From: Paracoccus sp. M683
Lineage (GTDB): Bacteria > Pseudomonadota > Alphaproteobacteria > Rhodobacterales > Rhodobacteraceae
NCBI RefSeq assembly: GCF_007096355.1
Contig: NZ_VKDF01000001.1
Coordinates: forward strand, 190,226 to 254,225
DNA length: 64,000 bases
Direction: 5' to 3'
The translations under genes were made by a program, and so were the position numbers. Below, one piece after another: positions 27,933-37,110 of this stretch. Under the pieces are notes generated by a model. That model worked only from the letters and a program-made list of their open reading frames with translations. It did no database searches and had not been told where the DNA came from. Each line of letters begins with the position of its first letter. Position 1 is the first letter of the stretch.

Positions 27933-28528
27933 CAGACCGCCGCCAGCCGATTGGCAAGCGACCACAGGATCCGCGCCGTCGCACCCCACAGGTAATAAGG
28001 GCCAAAGGGGGCCGCGTGGTAACTGCGCCAACTGCCGCGCCAATATCGCCCCTCGACCTGATAGCGATCCGGGTCGGCAATGTGGCGAAAGGGCATCGTA
28101 AAGACCTCGGCCACCTCTCCGGGCTCGGGTGTCGGGGTGAAATCGCCCCGAATGATGCCCAGAACCGGCGTGATCGCAAAGCCGGTGACGGTGCGATGCG
28201 CCGGAAGCGCCCCCAGCAGATCGACCTGCGCCGGGGGCAAGCCGACCTCTTCGTGGGCCTCGCGCAGGGCTGCGGCCACCTCGTCGGCATCATCGGGGTC
28301 GACCTTGCCACCGGGCAGCGCGATCTGGCCGGGATGATGCCGCATCGTCGCGGCCCGCTTGGTCAGGATCAGGCGGCCGTCATCCTCGTGAAAGGCCACC
28401 AGCACACCAGCCGGCCGCAATTGCCCGGCCGGCAGTGCATGTTCCGGGTTCAGGTCGAAATCCGAGGTCGGCCCCGCCGGTGCCGACAGGGCCTGCCGCA
28501 GCAGGTTTTCCGACCAGCGCAGGGTCAC
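27932..28528 (-). CDS. CoA pyrophosphatase, Nudix family
   Basis: A 198-aa Nudix hydrolase. The motif MRHHPGQIALPGGKVD followed by REAHEEVGL combines the Nudix box with the upstream signature of NudL/YeaB-type CoA diphosphatases. These split CoA or its derivatives to 3',5'-ADP and phosphopantetheine. It overlaps hslO by 4 bases upstream and the CCA gene by 1 base downstream. Confidence 0.9.
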   Translation of the reverse strand: MTLRWSENLLRQALSAPAGPTSDFDLNPEHALPAGQLRPAGVLVAFHEDDGRLILTKRAATMRHHPGQIALPGGKVDPDDADEVAAALREAHEEVGLPPAQVDLLGALPAHRTVTGFAITPVLGIIRGDFTPTPEPGEVAEVFTMPFRHIADPDRYQVEGRYWRGSWRSYHAAPFGPYYLWGATARILWSLANRLAAV

Positions 28529-29550
28529 TCGGCAGCCCTGTCCTGCGGCTCGATCGGATTGCCATCGGCATCGACCGTGGCCTCGAACCCCAGGCTTTTC
28601 GGATCAAACTCGTAATGCGCGCCGCAGAACTGGCAATCGGCGGTCACGATGCCCGCCTCGTTCGTCATGTGGCCGATATCCTTGGCCGAATAGATCGCCA
28701 AGGTGTCGCGCACCCGATCCGAGGTGCAGGAGCAGCCAAATTCCACCCGCTGCGGGTCAAAGACGCGCGGCGCCTCTTCGTGGAACAGCCGCACCAAAAG
28801 GTCGGTCGGTGCGACGGTCGGGCCGATCATCTCTAGCGGCTCGACGGTATCCAGCAGAAAGTTGGCGCGGTTCCAATCCTCGGATTCGGCACCTTGCAGG
28901 ATATCGGCGGCCTCGATCAGCCCGCCCTCGCCACTGCCACCTTCGCCCGATTGCATCGGCATCGCCGGCAGGGTCTGCAACATGATGCCGCCGGCACGCC
29001 AATGCTCGGCCTCGCCCGCCAATTGCGAGCGGCCATGCGACAGCGCAAAGCGCGTCGGCAACTGTTCGGACTGGGCGAAATAGGTCTGCGCGCAGGACGA
29101 CAGCGAGCCGCCGGCAAGGGGGGTGATCCCCTGATAGGGCGTCGTGCCGGGCCCCTGGTCGATCAGGATTGCAAAATAGCCGTCGCCAATTTGCTGGAAG
29201 GGCGGGCGATCATCCAGACGATCCGCGTCAAAGCTGGCCCAGGCACGAATACGGGCCGGCTCGCCCTCGGCAGTGGGGGCGTAATAGTCAGTGGCGATCG
29301 TGCGAATCGCGCCGCTGCCGCGCACTTGCAGGCTAAGCTTCCAGCGCAGCTTGACCGTTGGGCCGATCAGCGCCGTCAGCAAGGCCAGTTCAGCCACAAG
29401 GTTGCTGACGACAGCAGGATAGTCGTGCCGCGACAGGATATGTTCCAGAACACCGTCCAGCCGGGCCACGCGGCCGCGGATATCCGAACGGTCCAATTGG
29501 AAGGGCAGGACGGTGTCGTCCCAGGCAATCTGGTTGATCGTGTTCATCAT
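28525..29550 (-). CDS. hslO: Redox-regulated chaperone Hsp33
   Basis: A 341-aa cytoplasmic holdase that is switched on by oxidation. The C-terminal zinc center is present as CSC and CQFC spaced by about 30 residues. The N-terminal domain has ELALLTALIGPTVKL. I placed the start at ATG 29550 (a second ATG follows directly), because the earlier frame shows no conserved residues. First gene of a run hslO, nudL-like, cca, ABC exporter, RNA methyltransferase, all overlapping. Confidence 0.95.
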   Translation of the reverse strand: MMNTINQIAWDDTVLPFQLDRSDIRGRVARLDGVLEHILSRHDYPAVVSNLVAELALLTALIGPTVKLRWKLSLQVRGSGAIRTIATDYYAPTAEGEPARIRAWASFDADRLDDRPPFQQIGDGYFAILIDQGPGTTPYQGITPLAGGSLSSCAQTYFAQSEQLPTRFALSHGRSQLAGEAEHWRAGGIMLQTLPAMPMQSGEGGSGEGGLIEAADILQGAESEDWNRANFLLDTVEPLEMIGPTVAPTDLLVRLFHEEAPRVFDPQRVEFGCSCTSDRVRDTLAIYSAKDIGHMTNEAGIVTADCQFCGAHYEFDPKSLGFEATVDADGNPIEPQDRAAE

Positions 29551-29704
29551 GCGTCCTTGAAATCTGCATCGCGCGGGCGACCGCGCGCAATCCGGGCTTC
29601 GGCCCAATATAGGCAATCCACCGGCAATCCCAAGGGTGGGGTTTTCACCCGGCTGCGCGACGGATATCGAAAAGACCTGAACCCACGCCACAGGACCGAA
29701 TGAG

Positions 29705-30154
29705 ATGATGCCTCGCTATGGCAAGCCGGCCGAAGCCGGCCGCCGCTATCGCGCCCGACCGGGGGCCTATGGCCTGCTGGTGCGCGACGGTCAGGTCTTG
29801 CTGACCCTGCAAACGCGCCCCCTTCCCGACATGCAACTACCGGGCGGCGGCATTGACCCCGGCGAAAGCCCTATCGCCGCGCTGCACCGCGAGGTCCTTG
29901 AGGAAACCGGGTGGACCATCGCCGCGCCCCGTCGAATTGGTGCCTATCGCCGCTTTGCCTGGCTGCCTGACTATGGATACTGGGCGGAAAAGATCTGCAC
30001 GATCTGGATGGCCAGGCCAGTCCGGCGAAAGGGCCCGCCATCCGAGCCGGATCATCTGGCGGTCTGGCTACCCGTGGAAGATCTGCACGATGTGTTGACC
30101 GATCCCGGATCAAAGGCGCTGCTGACCCGCTGGCTAGGCAGCCGGCAGCAATAG
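29705..30154 (+). CDS. Nudix hydrolase, substrate unknown
   Basis: A 149-aa single-domain Nudix protein with the complete box GGGIDPGESPIAALHREVLEETGW. Two adjacent ATGs (29705, 29708) are possible starts. It stands alone, divergent from hslO and convergent with the phosphatase gene. Family members hydrolyse nucleoside diphosphates linked to other groups, but the substrate cannot be inferred here. Confidence 0.88.
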   Translation: MMPRYGKPAEAGRRYRARPGAYGLLVRDGQVLLTLQTRPLPDMQLPGGGIDPGESPIAALHREVLEETGWTIAAPRRIGAYRRFAWLPDYGYWAEKICTIWMARPVRRKGPPSEPDHLAVWLPVEDLHDVLTDPGSKALLTRWLGSRQQ

Positions 30155-30181
30155 CCTGCGCCCCCTTTGGTGCAGATTGGG

Positions 30182-31522
30182 CTAGCCAGGATCATCCGCC
30201 CGGCCGGCCGGTCCGCGGTCGCCAAGCAGACCGCCGTCGCGGCGCGCCTTGCCCGATACCGGCTCGCGATATTCAATCAGCACGGCCGAAATATCATCAT
30301 GCCGTTCGCCATGCGAAAATTGCGAGACGCAGAAGGACATCGCGTCCAGGAAGTTGTGCCCATGCAGCGCGTGATGGCCGCCGGCGATCTCCATCAGGCC
30401 CTCGTCACCCAGAAGGTTGCCTTCGGGATCGGCGGCCTCGGTGATCCCGTCCGAGGCGATCAGCAGGCGGTCACCGGGATTCAGCGCCACCTCGAACTCG
30501 TCGAATCTGGGCTTGGCGAAGACACCGACCGGCATGCCGCCATCACCCACCAGTTCCATCTGGCCATCACGGCGTTGAACCAGCGGATGCGGATGCCCCG
30601 CCTGCACCGCCCGCAGCACACCGCGCCGAAAATCGAGATCCGCATAGACCATGGTGAAATAGGTGTCGGTCTGCATCTCTTCCAGCAGCATGTTGTTGAA
30701 GAAATGGGCCAAAGCCATCGGTGGTACGGCGTCCAGCCCGGTCTGGGCGGCCCGTCGCGCGACGTTCTGCTCCATGGATCCCGACAGATGCGCGGCCAGA
30801 CGCGCCGTCAGCAGCGCGGCCGTGACACCATGACCTGAAACGTCGATGGAATAGACGCCGACCCGGTCCTGATTGATCGGGAAAAAGCCGACCAGATCCC
30901 CGCCAATATGACCCGCCGGCCGCAGCAGCAACGACAGCTCGAACTGATCGAACCGCCCCGAACGTTCGCGGACCAGGCCCTGCTGAAGCTTGCGCGCCTC
31001 GCGCAGGTCACGCTCCATCGCCTCTTGCGCCATGTTCAGGCGATCCAGCGTCTTTTGCAGCTGGGCATTGCTGGCGCGCAGTTTTTCCTCGACCTGAAGA
31101 ATGCGCTCGCCCGCAAGCAGGCGCGCCAGCAATTCGGCGCCGGCAACCGGCTTGGTCAGAAAGTCATCGGCACCCGATTCCAGCCCGAAGGCGATATCGG
31201 ATTTATCCGTCTTGGACGTCAGCAGGATGAAATAGCCATAACTTTTCCGGTTCAGGGCCCGAAACTCGCGGCAAAATTCAGGCCCGGACATGCCCGGCAT
31301 CATCCAGTCCGACAGGATGATGTCGGGTTCCTGACGGGCGCAGAAATCCAGTGCCGAGCGACCTGATTCCGCCTCGGCCACGCGATATCCGGCGCGCTGC
31401 AACTGGATCGACAACATCCGCCGCTGCGCCCGGCTGTCATCGACCAGCAGCACCAGCCGGCCCGGCCCAAAAGAGGGGCCAAGCGGCGATAACGAGTCTG
31501 AAAGGCGATTCGCGGCATCCAT
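30182..31522 (-). CDS. Response regulator with PP2C (SpoIIE) phosphatase
   Basis: A 446-aa protein with an N-terminal receiver domain (residues about 22-140, phosphoacceptor Asp72 in LSDWMMPG, Lys in LTKPV), a coiled-coil linker (about 145-185), and a PP2C/SpoIIE phosphatase with metal-binding motifs GGDLVGFF, DVSGHG, ASDGITEA and RHDDISAV. Such proteins dephosphorylate anti-anti-sigma factors in partner-switching pathways, as RbaY does in Rhodobacter capsulatus. No RbaV/RbaW pair is nearby. It is divergent from an Hpt gene. A GTG at 31540 is an alternative start. Confidence 0.92.
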   Translation of the reverse strand: MDAANRLSDSLSPLGPSFGPGRLVLLVDDSRAQRRMLSIQLQRAGYRVAEAESGRSALDFCARQEPDIILSDWMMPGMSGPEFCREFRALNRKSYGYFILLTSKTDKSDIAFGLESGADDFLTKPVAGAELLARLLAGERILQVEEKLRASNAQLQKTLDRLNMAQEAMERDLREARKLQQGLVRERSGRFDQFELSLLLRPAGHIGGDLVGFFPINQDRVGVYSIDVSGHGVTAALLTARLAAHLSGSMEQNVARRAAQTGLDAVPPMALAHFFNNMLLEEMQTDTYFTMVYADLDFRRGVLRAVQAGHPHPLVQRRDGQMELVGDGGMPVGVFAKPRFDEFEVALNPGDRLLIASDGITEAADPEGNLLGDEGLMEIAGGHHALHGHNFLDAMSFCVSQFSHGERHDDISAVLIEYREPVSGKARRDGGLLGDRGPAGRADDPG

Positions 31523-31644
31523 GCCCCTGATTAGCCTCACGCCAGTAAAAATCGCGTAAATCGCGCCCTCTCAGGCGATTAAGCCTTCGGTAATATGGCG
31601 CTGCTAAACAGGACCGGAACGAATCGCGACTGGATGAGGGTGTG

Positions 31645-32001
31645 ATGATCGACTGGAACCGGGTGATCGAGCTGCGCGACGAGGTCGGCCCCAGCGAGTT
31701 CGACCCAGTGCTGGAACTGTTCGTGGACGAGGTCGAGGAAATCGTAATGCGCCTGTCCAAGGATGATCCCGGCAAGCTGGAGCGTGACCTGCATTTCCTG
31801 AAGGGCAGCGCCTGGAACCTCGGCTTTGCCGAATTCGGATCGCTTTGCCAGGAATTTGAGGCGAAGGTTTGCAGGGGTCAGATCGAGACGATCCAGATCG
31901 ACAGGATCGTCCGCTGCTATTCCACGTCAAAGCAGGTGTTCATGCGCGATCTGCCCCGGATCATTGATGACCAGGAAGGCGGCGCGGCCGGGGTCGCCTG
32001 A
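31645..32001 (+). CDS. Single-domain histidine phosphotransferase
   Basis: A 118-aa Hpt protein: the phosphoacceptor His50 is in LHFLKGSAWNLGF, the standard Hpt motif, within a four-helix bundle. It would relay phosphoryl groups between a hybrid kinase and response regulators. The gene diverges from the receiver-PP2C gene, with 122 bases between starts, so the pair plausibly forms one relay. ATG 31645 is preceded by an in-frame GTG. Confidence 0.9.
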   Translation: MIDWNRVIELRDEVGPSEFDPVLELFVDEVEEIVMRLSKDDPGKLERDLHFLKGSAWNLGFAEFGSLCQEFEAKVCRGQIETIQIDRIVRCYSTSKQVFMRDLPRIIDDQEGGAAGVA

Positions 32002-32027
32002 TGCCTGACCGGCCGTTCGCCAGCGGA

Positions 32028-33275
32028 TCAGATCAGAAACTCGGACAGGACAATGTCGCGGGTGATATCGCGATAGGTGAACCCCGCCTGATCCAGCCGC
32101 TGCATCAATGTCGTCAGGTTCGCCGGCTGCGTGGTTTCGATCCCGATCAGAATCGAACCAAAATTCCGCGCCGATTTCTTCAGATATTCGAACCGGGCGA
32201 TGTCATCGTCGGGCCCAAGAAGTTCCAGAAAATCGCGCAGGGCCCCAGGTCGCTGCGGCATCCGCAGGATCAGGTATTTCTTCTTGCCGGCGAATCGCTG
32301 CGCGCGTTCCTTGACCTCGGGCAGACGCTCGAAATCGAAATTGCCGCCGGAACAGATGCAAACCACCGTCTTGCCGGCAATGTCGCGCAGATCCCCCAGA
32401 ACATCGACCGCCAGCGCCCCTGCCGGTTCCAGCACCATGCCTTCGGCATTCAGCATTTCCAGCATGGTGACGCAGATGCGGTCTTCGGGCGCCAGATGGA
32501 CATCGCTGCTCGAAAACCGCGACAATTCCTGAAAGGGCAGCGCACCGATGCGCGCAACAGCGGCGCCATCGACGAAACCATCCACCGCCGGCAGGGCCAC
32601 GGGCGCGCCGTTTTCAAGCGCGGCCTGAAGGCTGGCCCCACCCAGAGGTTCGGCAAAAGTCAGTTGTGTCTGGGGCGCGTTCTCGCGCAGATAGCGCGCC
32701 ACACCCGAGGACAGACCGCCCCCGCCCACCGGCAGGACCACCAGATCCGGCGCGGTGCCAAGCTGTTCCAGCATCTCTTGCGCGACGGTCGCCTGCCCCT
32801 CGATCACATCGGCCGAATCGAACGGGGCCAGAAACACCGCCCCCTTCTCGGCCGAGAATGCCTGAGCGGCCGCCAGCGTCTGATCGAAATAGTCACCTGT
32901 CAGCTCGATCTGAATCGCTTCACCGCCGAAGATCCGGGTCTTGTCGATCTTCTGCTGCGGCGTGGTCACCGGCATGAAAATCGTGCCGCGGGCGCCAAAA
33001 TGGCGACAGGCAAAGGCCACACCCTGCGCATGATTGCCCGCGCTTGCACAGACGAAATGGGCATCGCCCGGCTTGACCTCGGACATCACCTTGCGCATCG
33101 CGTTGAAGGCGCCCCGCAGCTTGTAGCTGCGAACCGGCGTCAGATCCTCGCGCTTCAGCCAGATATCGGCGCCGTATTTCGCCGACAGATGGTCATTGCG
33201 CTGCAAGGGCGTCGGCTCGAACAACTCGCGGATGGCGACTTCGGCCGCACGGACGGCTTGGGTAAAGTTTTCCAT
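32028..33275 (-). CDS. ilvA: Threonine ammonia-lyase
   Basis: A 415-aa PLP enzyme that turns threonine into 2-oxobutyrate for isoleucine synthesis. The PLP lysine is in SYKLRGAFNAM and the phosphate loop in PVGGGGLSSG. The C-terminal part (about 330-415) is a single ACT-like regulatory domain, so feedback control by isoleucine is possible. I chose the ATG at 33275, where homology to the family begins. It converges on the Hpt gene. Confidence 0.95.
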   Translation of the reverse strand: MENFTQAVRAAEVAIRELFEPTPLQRNDHLSAKYGADIWLKREDLTPVRSYKLRGAFNAMRKVMSEVKPGDAHFVCASAGNHAQGVAFACRHFGARGTIFMPVTTPQQKIDKTRIFGGEAIQIELTGDYFDQTLAAAQAFSAEKGAVFLAPFDSADVIEGQATVAQEMLEQLGTAPDLVVLPVGGGGLSSGVARYLRENAPQTQLTFAEPLGGASLQAALENGAPVALPAVDGFVDGAAVARIGALPFQELSRFSSSDVHLAPEDRICVTMLEMLNAEGMVLEPAGALAVDVLGDLRDIAGKTVVCICSGGNFDFERLPEVKERAQRFAGKKKYLILRMPQRPGALRDFLELLGPDDDIARFEYLKKSARNFGSILIGIETTQPANLTTLMQRLDQAGFTYRDITRDIVLSEFLI

Positions 33276-33313
33276 GAATCGGCCATGCCGTGAAAGCGCG
33301 GATTTGGCAAGGG

Positions 33314-34009
33314 TCAGCGCAGCAGGTCGCCCAGCACACCAGCGCGTCGGCAGGCCAGGACGACAATCCGGTCGCCGTCTGGCTGATAGCCAAGCGCCTG
33401 CTCGTCCCCGACAAAGGCCACGCGGGTGATGCCGGCGGGCCACTGATCGTCCTGGCAGCGATGGCTGACATGGAAATCCGCCTGGATCGCGATCCATTTG
33501 CTGGCCTGCGGGGCCAACCCTTCCAACCCATCAAGCGAAGCGATCGTCCAGCCGATCACCAGCACGGCCACCAGATAGACCGCAAGATCGCGAAGGAACC
33601 GCCGCTTTCCCGCCAGTCCGGTCAGGCCCGTGAACAGAATCCATCACACCGAGGCCAGCTGGACCACGAATGCCAGCGCGCAGATGATCGCGATGGCGCC
33701 AAGCGCGGCGCCGAAATAGGTGGCAACGGTCTGCGCAATGGGGAATTGTGAAGGGGCCTCGCGGAACAGGCCGCTTAGCATCAGGCCCGCGAAATAGCGC
33801 CCGAACAGCACAAGAAGCGCCGAGGTCAGCAAACTCGCCATGACCACCCAGCTTGGGTGGATGTCCCAGATCCGCGGAACCGGGACCAGCCAATACAGCG
33901 CCAGCACGATGGGCAGCAGCGCCACGATGGTTCCAACACCCATCTGCAACGGCGCCGGCAACGGCAGCAGCGCCATCAATGCGATTCCCAGAAGCGCAAT
34001 CCCAGCCAT
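33314..34009 (-). pseudogene. Unidentified membrane protein interrupted by an in-frame TGA
   Basis: Two consecutive open stretches in the same frame are separated only by a TGA at 33644-33646. The first (ATG 34009) has about four hydrophobic helices. The second continues without any ATG until a GTG at 33571, which would skip the hydrophobic start of that part and its following basic segment. The simplest reading is one gene of about 230 codons with a nonsense change. A sequencing error or two separate small genes are possible. The protein is not recognised. No gene-like frame competes in this interval. Confidence 0.55.
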
Positions 34010-34218
34010 GACCAGAATGCCGGGCAGGCACAGCTGACGCCCTGCCCTCAGCCTTGTCTGCCATCTGCCTGAAGTCTGTCCGTTCTAGTCCATCATGCCT
34101 AAATCCGACCATCCCGTTCGCCACCCGCACCCGCGCAGGCCAGCTTATCGGCGCCCCGCCCCTTGTGACAGCCCGCGAATGCGCCTATCCCTGCCGCAAA
34201 TTCAAAAGGATCACTGCC

Positions 34219-35445
34219 ATGTCCGACACGCCGAAGAAAGTCGTTCTTGCCTATTCCGGTGGGCTGGATACCTCGATCATCCTGAAGTGGTTGCAGACCG
34301 AATATGGCTGCGAGGTGATCACCTTTACCGCCGATCTGGGTCAGGGAGAGGAGCTGGAGCCAGCCCGCGCCAAGGCCGAACTTCTGGGCATCGCGCCCGA
34401 GAACATCCATATCGAGGATCTGCGCGAGGAGTTCGTTCGCGATTTCGTCTTCCCGATGTTCCGCGCCAATGCGCTGTATGAGGGGCTGTATCTGCTGGGC
34501 ACCTCGATCGCGCGGCCGCTGATTTCCAAGCGGCTGGTGGAACTGGCGCATCAGCATGGCGCCGATGCCGTGGCCCATGGCGCCACCGGCAAGGGCAACG
34601 ATCAGGTGCGGTTCGAGCTGTCGGCCTATGCGCTGGACCCCTCGATCAAGGTGATCGCGCCCTGGCGGTTGTGGGACCTGACCAGCCGCACCAAGCTGAT
34701 CGAATTTGCCGAGGCGAACCAGATCCCCATCGCCAAGGACAAGCGCGGCGAGGCGCCGTTCAGCGTCGATGCGAACCTGCTGCACACCAGCAGCGAGGGC
34801 AAGGCACTGGAAAACCCGGCGGAAGAGGCGCCCGATTACGTCTATCAGCGCACCGTGAACCCCGAGGATGCGCCCGATACGCCGGAATATATCGAAGTGA
34901 CCTTCGAAAAAGGCGACGCTGTGGCGATCAACGGCGTGTCGCTGTCGCCCGCGACGATCCTGACCGACCTGAACGAATATGGCCGCAAACACGGCATCGG
35001 CCGGCTGGATTTCGTCGAGAACCGCTTTGTCGGCATGAAATCGCGCGGCATCTATGAGACGCCGGGCGGCACCATCCTGCTGGAGGCCCATCGCGGGATC
35101 GAGCAGATCACGCTGGACAGTGGCGCGGGCCATCTGAAAGACAGCCTGATGCCGCGCTATGCCGAGCTGATCTATAACGGCTTCTGGTTCAGCCCCGAAC
35201 GCGAGATGCTTCAGGCCCTGATCGACAAGTCTCAGGAACATGTCACCGGCACGGTTCGGTTGAAGCTGTACAAGGGCAATGTCAGCACCGTCGGCCGCTG
35301 GTCGGATCACACGCTTTACAGCGAGGCGCATGTGACGTTCGAGGACGATGCGGGCGCATATGACCAGAAGGACGCGGCAGGCTTCATCCGCCTGAATGCG
35401 CTGCGGCTGAAGCTGGTCGCGAACCGGAACGCCAGGTTCAAGTAA
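34219..35445 (+). CDS. argG: Argininosuccinate synthase
   Basis: The enzyme joins citrulline and aspartate using ATP to give argininosuccinate, the substrate of ArgH at 3-4.5 kb. The 408-aa product has the ATP-PP loop AYSGGLDTS near the start and the motifs [13 protein letters not shown] and [21 protein letters not shown] lies nine bases upstream of ATG 34219, and the longer upstream frame lacks conservation. The 3' end overlaps the DUF488 gene by 8 bases. Confidence 0.97.
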   Translation: MSDTPKKVVLAYSGGLDTSIILKWLQTEYGCEVITFTADLGQGEELEPARAKAELLGIAPENIHIEDLREEFVRDFVFPMFRANALYEGLYLLGTSIARPLISKRLVELAHQHGADAVAHGATGKGNDQVRFELSAYALDPSIKVIAPWRLWDLTSRTKLIEFAEANQIPIAKDKRGEAPFSVDANLLHTSSEGKALENPAEEAPDYVYQRTVNPEDAPDTPEYIEVTFEKGDAVAINGVSLSPATILTDLNEYGRKHGIGRLDFVENRFVGMKSRGIYETPGGTILLEAHRGIEQITLDSGAGHLKDSLMPRYAELIYNGFWFSPEREMLQALIDKSQEHVTGTVRLKLYKGNVSTVGRWSDHTLYSEAHVTFEDDAGAYDQKDAAGFIRLNALRLKLVANRNARFK

Positions 35446-35986
35446 GCGGCGCCTCGGCTTCGGCGGGATAGACGATGCTGGCATCCGGGCGGATCACCGC
35501 ACCGGGCGTCAGCGCCGCCGGATCAACCCGCCCCACACCCATGATGTGAAACACCGGACGCTCGCCGGCGATCAGATAGTCGGCGACGATGCGGCGGTGA
35601 CAGCGCCACCAGACGGCCTCGGCGCACATGACGGTCAGGCTGCGCTCCGCACCCAACGCCAGCACCTGATCCAGCCCGGCGCGAAAATCGGGTGACAGCG
35701 CGTAATCGGCATAGTGGTGAAAGCTGCGGTTCCGCCACAGCGCATTAACCGCAAACGGCACCTGCCAATCCTTGCCGCGCAGCCCGCCAAGACTTGCGAT
35801 ATGGGCATATCCGATCCCCCGGCCATCCAGCGCCTCGGCCAGCCTGTCCTGATTGAACTGCGGATTGGCCCGCGACATCGGCATCTTGCGGATATCCGCG
35901 ACAAAGCCGATCCCGGCGCTGGCGATCAGGTCGATAAATTCCTGAAGGCTGCGGTTGGAATGGCCGACGGTATAGAACGGGGCCAT
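35438..35986 (-). CDS. DUF488 family protein
   Basis: A 182-aa protein beginning [18 protein letters not shown], with [15 protein letters not shown] and the cysteine motif [12 protein letters not shown] that typifies DUF488. The fold is thought to be related to nucleases or rhodanese-like proteins, but the function is unsettled. ATG 35986 was preferred over a GTG one codon earlier. Convergent with argG. Confidence 0.88.
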   Translation of the reverse strand: MAPFYTVGHSNRSLQEFIDLIASAGIGFVADIRKMPMSRANPQFNQDRLAEALDGRGIGYAHIASLGGLRGKDWQVPFAVNALWRNRSFHHYADYALSPDFRAGLDQVLALGAERSLTVMCAEAVWWRCHRRIVADYLIAGERPVFHIMGVGRVDPAALTPGAVIRPDASIVYPAEAEAPLT

Positions 35987-35998
35987 CACCCGCGACCG

Positions 35999-36208
35999 TC
36001 AGGCATAGTCCAGCGCGCCACCTTTATGGGCGGCGATGTGATCCGTCTTGTCGCTTTTGATCTCGTATTGCGGATCGCTTTCCGAGGCGTGATGCGTATA
36101 GCCCTTATAGTCGAAATCACTGGTATGCACGGCGATGATCCGCCCCGAAACGCGGCCTGCTTCGGAATTCCAGCTGACATGATCGCCGATCTTGAAGCGT
36201 TTGGTCAT
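35999..36208 (-). CDS. DUF2945 (HVA1) small protein
   Basis: A 69-aa protein with the family opening MTKRFKIGDHVSWNSEAGRV, then GRIIAVH and PQYEIKSDKTDHIAAHKG. DUF2945/HVA1 proteins are short SH3-like proteins of unknown role. The frame could begin at 36244, but the conserved domain starts at ATG 36208. It lies 12 bases before the DUF488 gene on the same strand and may be cotranscribed. Confidence 0.87.
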   Translation of the reverse strand: MTKRFKIGDHVSWNSEAGRVSGRIIAVHTSDFDYKGYTHHASESDPQYEIKSDKTDHIAAHKGGALDYA

Positions 36209-36385
36209 GATGGTCCTCGTCGTTTGCGGCTTTCCACCATTCACCCGAATGCCACGGCGAGGGGAAGCCTAGGTCAAACCGCCAACACAGTCTATCTTGC
36301 GCGATCGCCGGCTGACACGCCCCTGCCCCTTTCCTTCTGCGCCCGGTCTGCCCAGAATACACCTGTCTCACAGAAAGGCTTGCCC

Positions 36386-36919
36386 ATGACCCGCCCGGCC
36401 CGCATCGCCATCGTCACCGTCAGCGACCGCGCCGCCAGCGGCATCTATGAGGACAAGGGCGGCCCCGGCGCGGAAGAATGGCTGCGCCAGGTCATCACCT
36501 CGCCCATGGACATCAACCGCCATATCATACCGGATGGTCGCCAGGGTGTTGCGGCCAAGCTGCGCGAACTGGTCGAGGGCGGGGCAGACCTGATCCTTGT
36601 GTCCGGCGGCACCGGGCCTGCGCCGCGCGACCAGACGCCCGAGGCGGTGATGGACGTGGCCGAACGTGAATATGCGGGCTTTGGCGAGGAAATGCGCCGC
36701 GCCTCGCTGGCCGAGGTTCCGACCGCGATCCTGTCGCGTCAAACGGCCGTCAGCCGCGATGCGACGCTGATCATCACCCTGCCGGGCAAGCCATCGGCCA
36801 TCGCCACCTGTCTGAACGCGGTTTTCGCCGCGGTGCCCTATTGTCTGGACCTGCTGGGCGCCGCCCGGATAGAGACAGACCCTGCCCGGATCAAGGCGTT
36901 CCGGCCCCTGGCGAAATAG
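36386..36919 (+). CDS. mogA: Molybdopterin adenylyltransferase (MogA-like)
   Basis: A 177-aa protein of the MogA/MoaB fold. It adenylates molybdopterin before molybdenum insertion. GGTGPAPRDQTPEA is the substrate-loop motif and LPGKPSAIATCL is the C-terminal block. ATG 36386 has an AAAGG upstream. Alone, without other moa genes nearby. MoaB-type function cannot be fully excluded. Confidence 0.88.
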   Translation: MTRPARIAIVTVSDRAASGIYEDKGGPGAEEWLRQVITSPMDINRHIIPDGRQGVAAKLRELVEGGADLILVSGGTGPAPRDQTPEAVMDVAEREYAGFGEEMRRASLAEVPTAILSRQTAVSRDATLIITLPGKPSAIATCLNAVFAAVPYCLDLLGAARIETDPARIKAFRPLAK

Positions 36920-36927
36920 GCCGGCGG

Positions 36928-36949
36928 GCTGCCTTCGCCCTTTTTTCGC
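36928..36949 (+). terminator. Probable terminator after the mogA-like gene
   Basis: A short GC stem (gggc/gccc, flanked by gg and cc) with a loop around tgccttc is followed by six T residues. The stem is weak and other pairings are possible. Confidence 0.5.
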
Positions 36950-37045
36950 AACCCCGCACCGCCGGACCTTGAGTCGGAGCCCCGATCGCGTATGTAGATC
37001 GCGTCCGCATCTGGCGGATAACGGTTGGTGACCGGGCCCCTCTGG

Positions 37046-37065
37046 CGGACGTGGCGGCACGTCCG
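37046..37065 (+). other. Perfect hairpin in the leader of the DUF475 gene
   Basis: CGGACGTG pairs with CACGTCCG around a GCGG loop, 45 bases before the start codon. It could influence translation or mRNA stability. It lacks a T run, so it is not an intrinsic terminator. I could not match the leader to a known riboswitch. Confidence 0.45.
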
Positions 37066-37110
37066 TGATGTCGGCACTGTTTTCGAACAAGCCGCAGGGA
37101 TGATTCCGAC

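Noticed and set aside
33531-34130. A 199-residue frame overlapping the broken membrane-protein gene.
   Set aside because: Its Arg/Gly/His-rich composition is that of a shadow frame, while the other frame encodes clear membrane helices.
36950-37110. A yybP-ykoY type manganese riboswitch before the TerC-related gene.
   Set aside because: The conserved loop sequences of that riboswitch could not be found. Only a simple hairpin is present.
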